Positions 14,241 to 14,801 of a stretch of 14,801 nucleotides of DNA are shown in pieces (position 1 is the first letter of the stretch; every line of letters begins with the position of its first letter). A program made the position numbers and the translations under genes. Origin of the DNA: Fidelibacterota bacterium. GTDB taxonomy: Bacteria; Fidelibacterota; UBA2242. The stretch is from assembly GCA_003527965.1 (NCBI GenBank), contig DPVY01000028.1:1-14801 (forward strand). The letters are read 5' to 3'. Below the pieces are notes generated by a model. It saw only the letters and a program-made list of their open reading frames with translations, made no database searches and was not told the origin of the DNA.

Positions 14241-14801
14241 ATGAAAATTAAATATATCGATGGGAAACGACTTAACAGAGGCATCAAAGCCGGCGCTAAA
14301 AAGGTCTACGATAACCAGGACCATCTTAACGAAATCAATGTATTCCCGGTGCCCGATGCCGATACGGGCTCAAATATGGCTTCGACCCTGAAAACTGTTG
14401 TTGAGAATATGGATGAAGATGCCAATGAATCAATCGATGCCAGTAGCCGTAAAATAGCAGATTCTGCCTTAATGGGCGCCCGCGGTAACAGCGGTGTGAT
14501 CCTGGCGCAATTCTTTCACGGATTAGCCAAAGGGCTGGAAGAACGGATTAAAATCACCACCGAACAATTTGGGAAAGCAGTGCAACAAGCCAAAGAATCG
14601 GCATATGAAGCGTTGAACCAACCCAAAGAGGGTACAATCTTAACCGTTATGAAGGACTGGGCGGAAAATATTTATCAGAACAGTAAAAAGGTTGTCGATT
14701 TTCAGGAGCTTCTTCATAATGGTCTGGATGTGGCGAGGAAATCTTTGGAAAACACAAAAACCAAACTCGAATCCCTTAGAAAAGCCAATGTTGTCGATTC
14801 C
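14241..14801 (+). CDS. DAK2-domain (FakA/YloV-like) protein, 3' truncated by window end
   Basis: 187 codons are open from the ATG at 14241 to the window edge. Residues about 30-45 read NEINVFPVPDADTGSNM, the Mg-ATP-binding loop of DhaL/DAK2 domains (the usual PDGDTGTNM with Ala and Ser changes that keep both Asp residues). GARGNSGVILAQFFHG follows near residues 80-95, then EGTILTVMKDWA near 130-140, both family motifs. Proteins of this type, such as FakA, phosphorylate fatty acids bound to DegV-family partners; the missing C-terminus should show whether a DegV-like part is fused. A weak RBS precedes the start. Function by family is likely, substrate unproven. Confidence 0.9.
   Translation, partial: MKIKYIDGKRLNRGIKAGAKKVYDNQDHLNEINVFPVPDADTGSNMASTLKTVVENMDEDANESIDASSRKIADSALMGARGNSGVILAQFFHGLAKGLEERIKITTEQFGKAVQQAKESAYEALNQPKEGTILTVMKDWAENIYQNSKKVVDFQELLHNGLDVARKSLENTKTKLESLRKANVVDS

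Overview
The window looks like chromosomal DNA of an uncultured Gram-negative bacterium of the FCB group (relatives of Calditrichota, Neomarinimicrobiota, KSB1, Ignavibacteria or Zixibacteria). Two secreted proteins end in type IX secretion (T9SS) type A sorting domains of the YQNYPNPFN class, there is an Omp85-type outer-membrane barrel fused to a patatin lipase, and the proteins are rich in Ig/Fn3 modules. No rRNA, tRNA or CRISPR array was recognised, and the phylum cannot be fixed from this window.

Positions 1-3484 (+) form a tight operon: the end of a polyferredoxin with an internal Tat-like segment, a radical SAM enzyme with an N-terminal Tat-like motif, and a Memo-AMMECR1 fusion with an export signal. 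Together they make an AmmeMemoRadiSam module whose parts all appear directed to or across the cytoplasmic membrane. Positions 3485-5021 are an insertion-sequence graveyard with decayed pieces of three transposases: IS110 (+), IS256 C-terminus (-) and a Zn-binding-variant IS256-like C-terminus (+). A short palindromic repeat follows.

Positions 5022-6809 (-) encode an exported Ig/Fn3/FGE-fold protein that lacks the two catalytic cysteines of true formylglycine-generating enzymes. The 523-bp gap up to 7332 holds one copy of a 73-bp repeat (carrying a promoter-like sequence for the minus-strand gene), a MITE-like element of about 165 bp with imperfect inverted ends, and a good sigma70-like promoter at the edge of that element. 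Positions 7333-10894 (+) are three secreted-protein genes: an S74-chaperone surface protein, a trypsin-like protease with a T9SS tail whose signal peptide is split by a 9-T run, and a cysteine-containing protein with a T9SS tail. A second 73-bp repeat copy follows at 10938-11010, so this cassette is bracketed by direct repeats 4,071 bp apart.

Positions 11042-13210 (-) encode a PlpD-like patatin/Omp85 protein. On the + strand after it come a decayed M55 D-aminopeptidase remnant, a DUF502 membrane protein overlapping it by ATGA, and the start of a DAK2/FakA-like gene that runs off the right edge.

The surface and secreted genes (5022-13210) look like an envelope/accessory region. The amr operon and the DUF502-DAK2 pair look like more stable chromosome. 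The observations most worth following are the export-directed AmmeMemoRadiSam set, the repeat-bracketed secreted cassette, and the homopolymer frameshift exactly inside a signal peptide.
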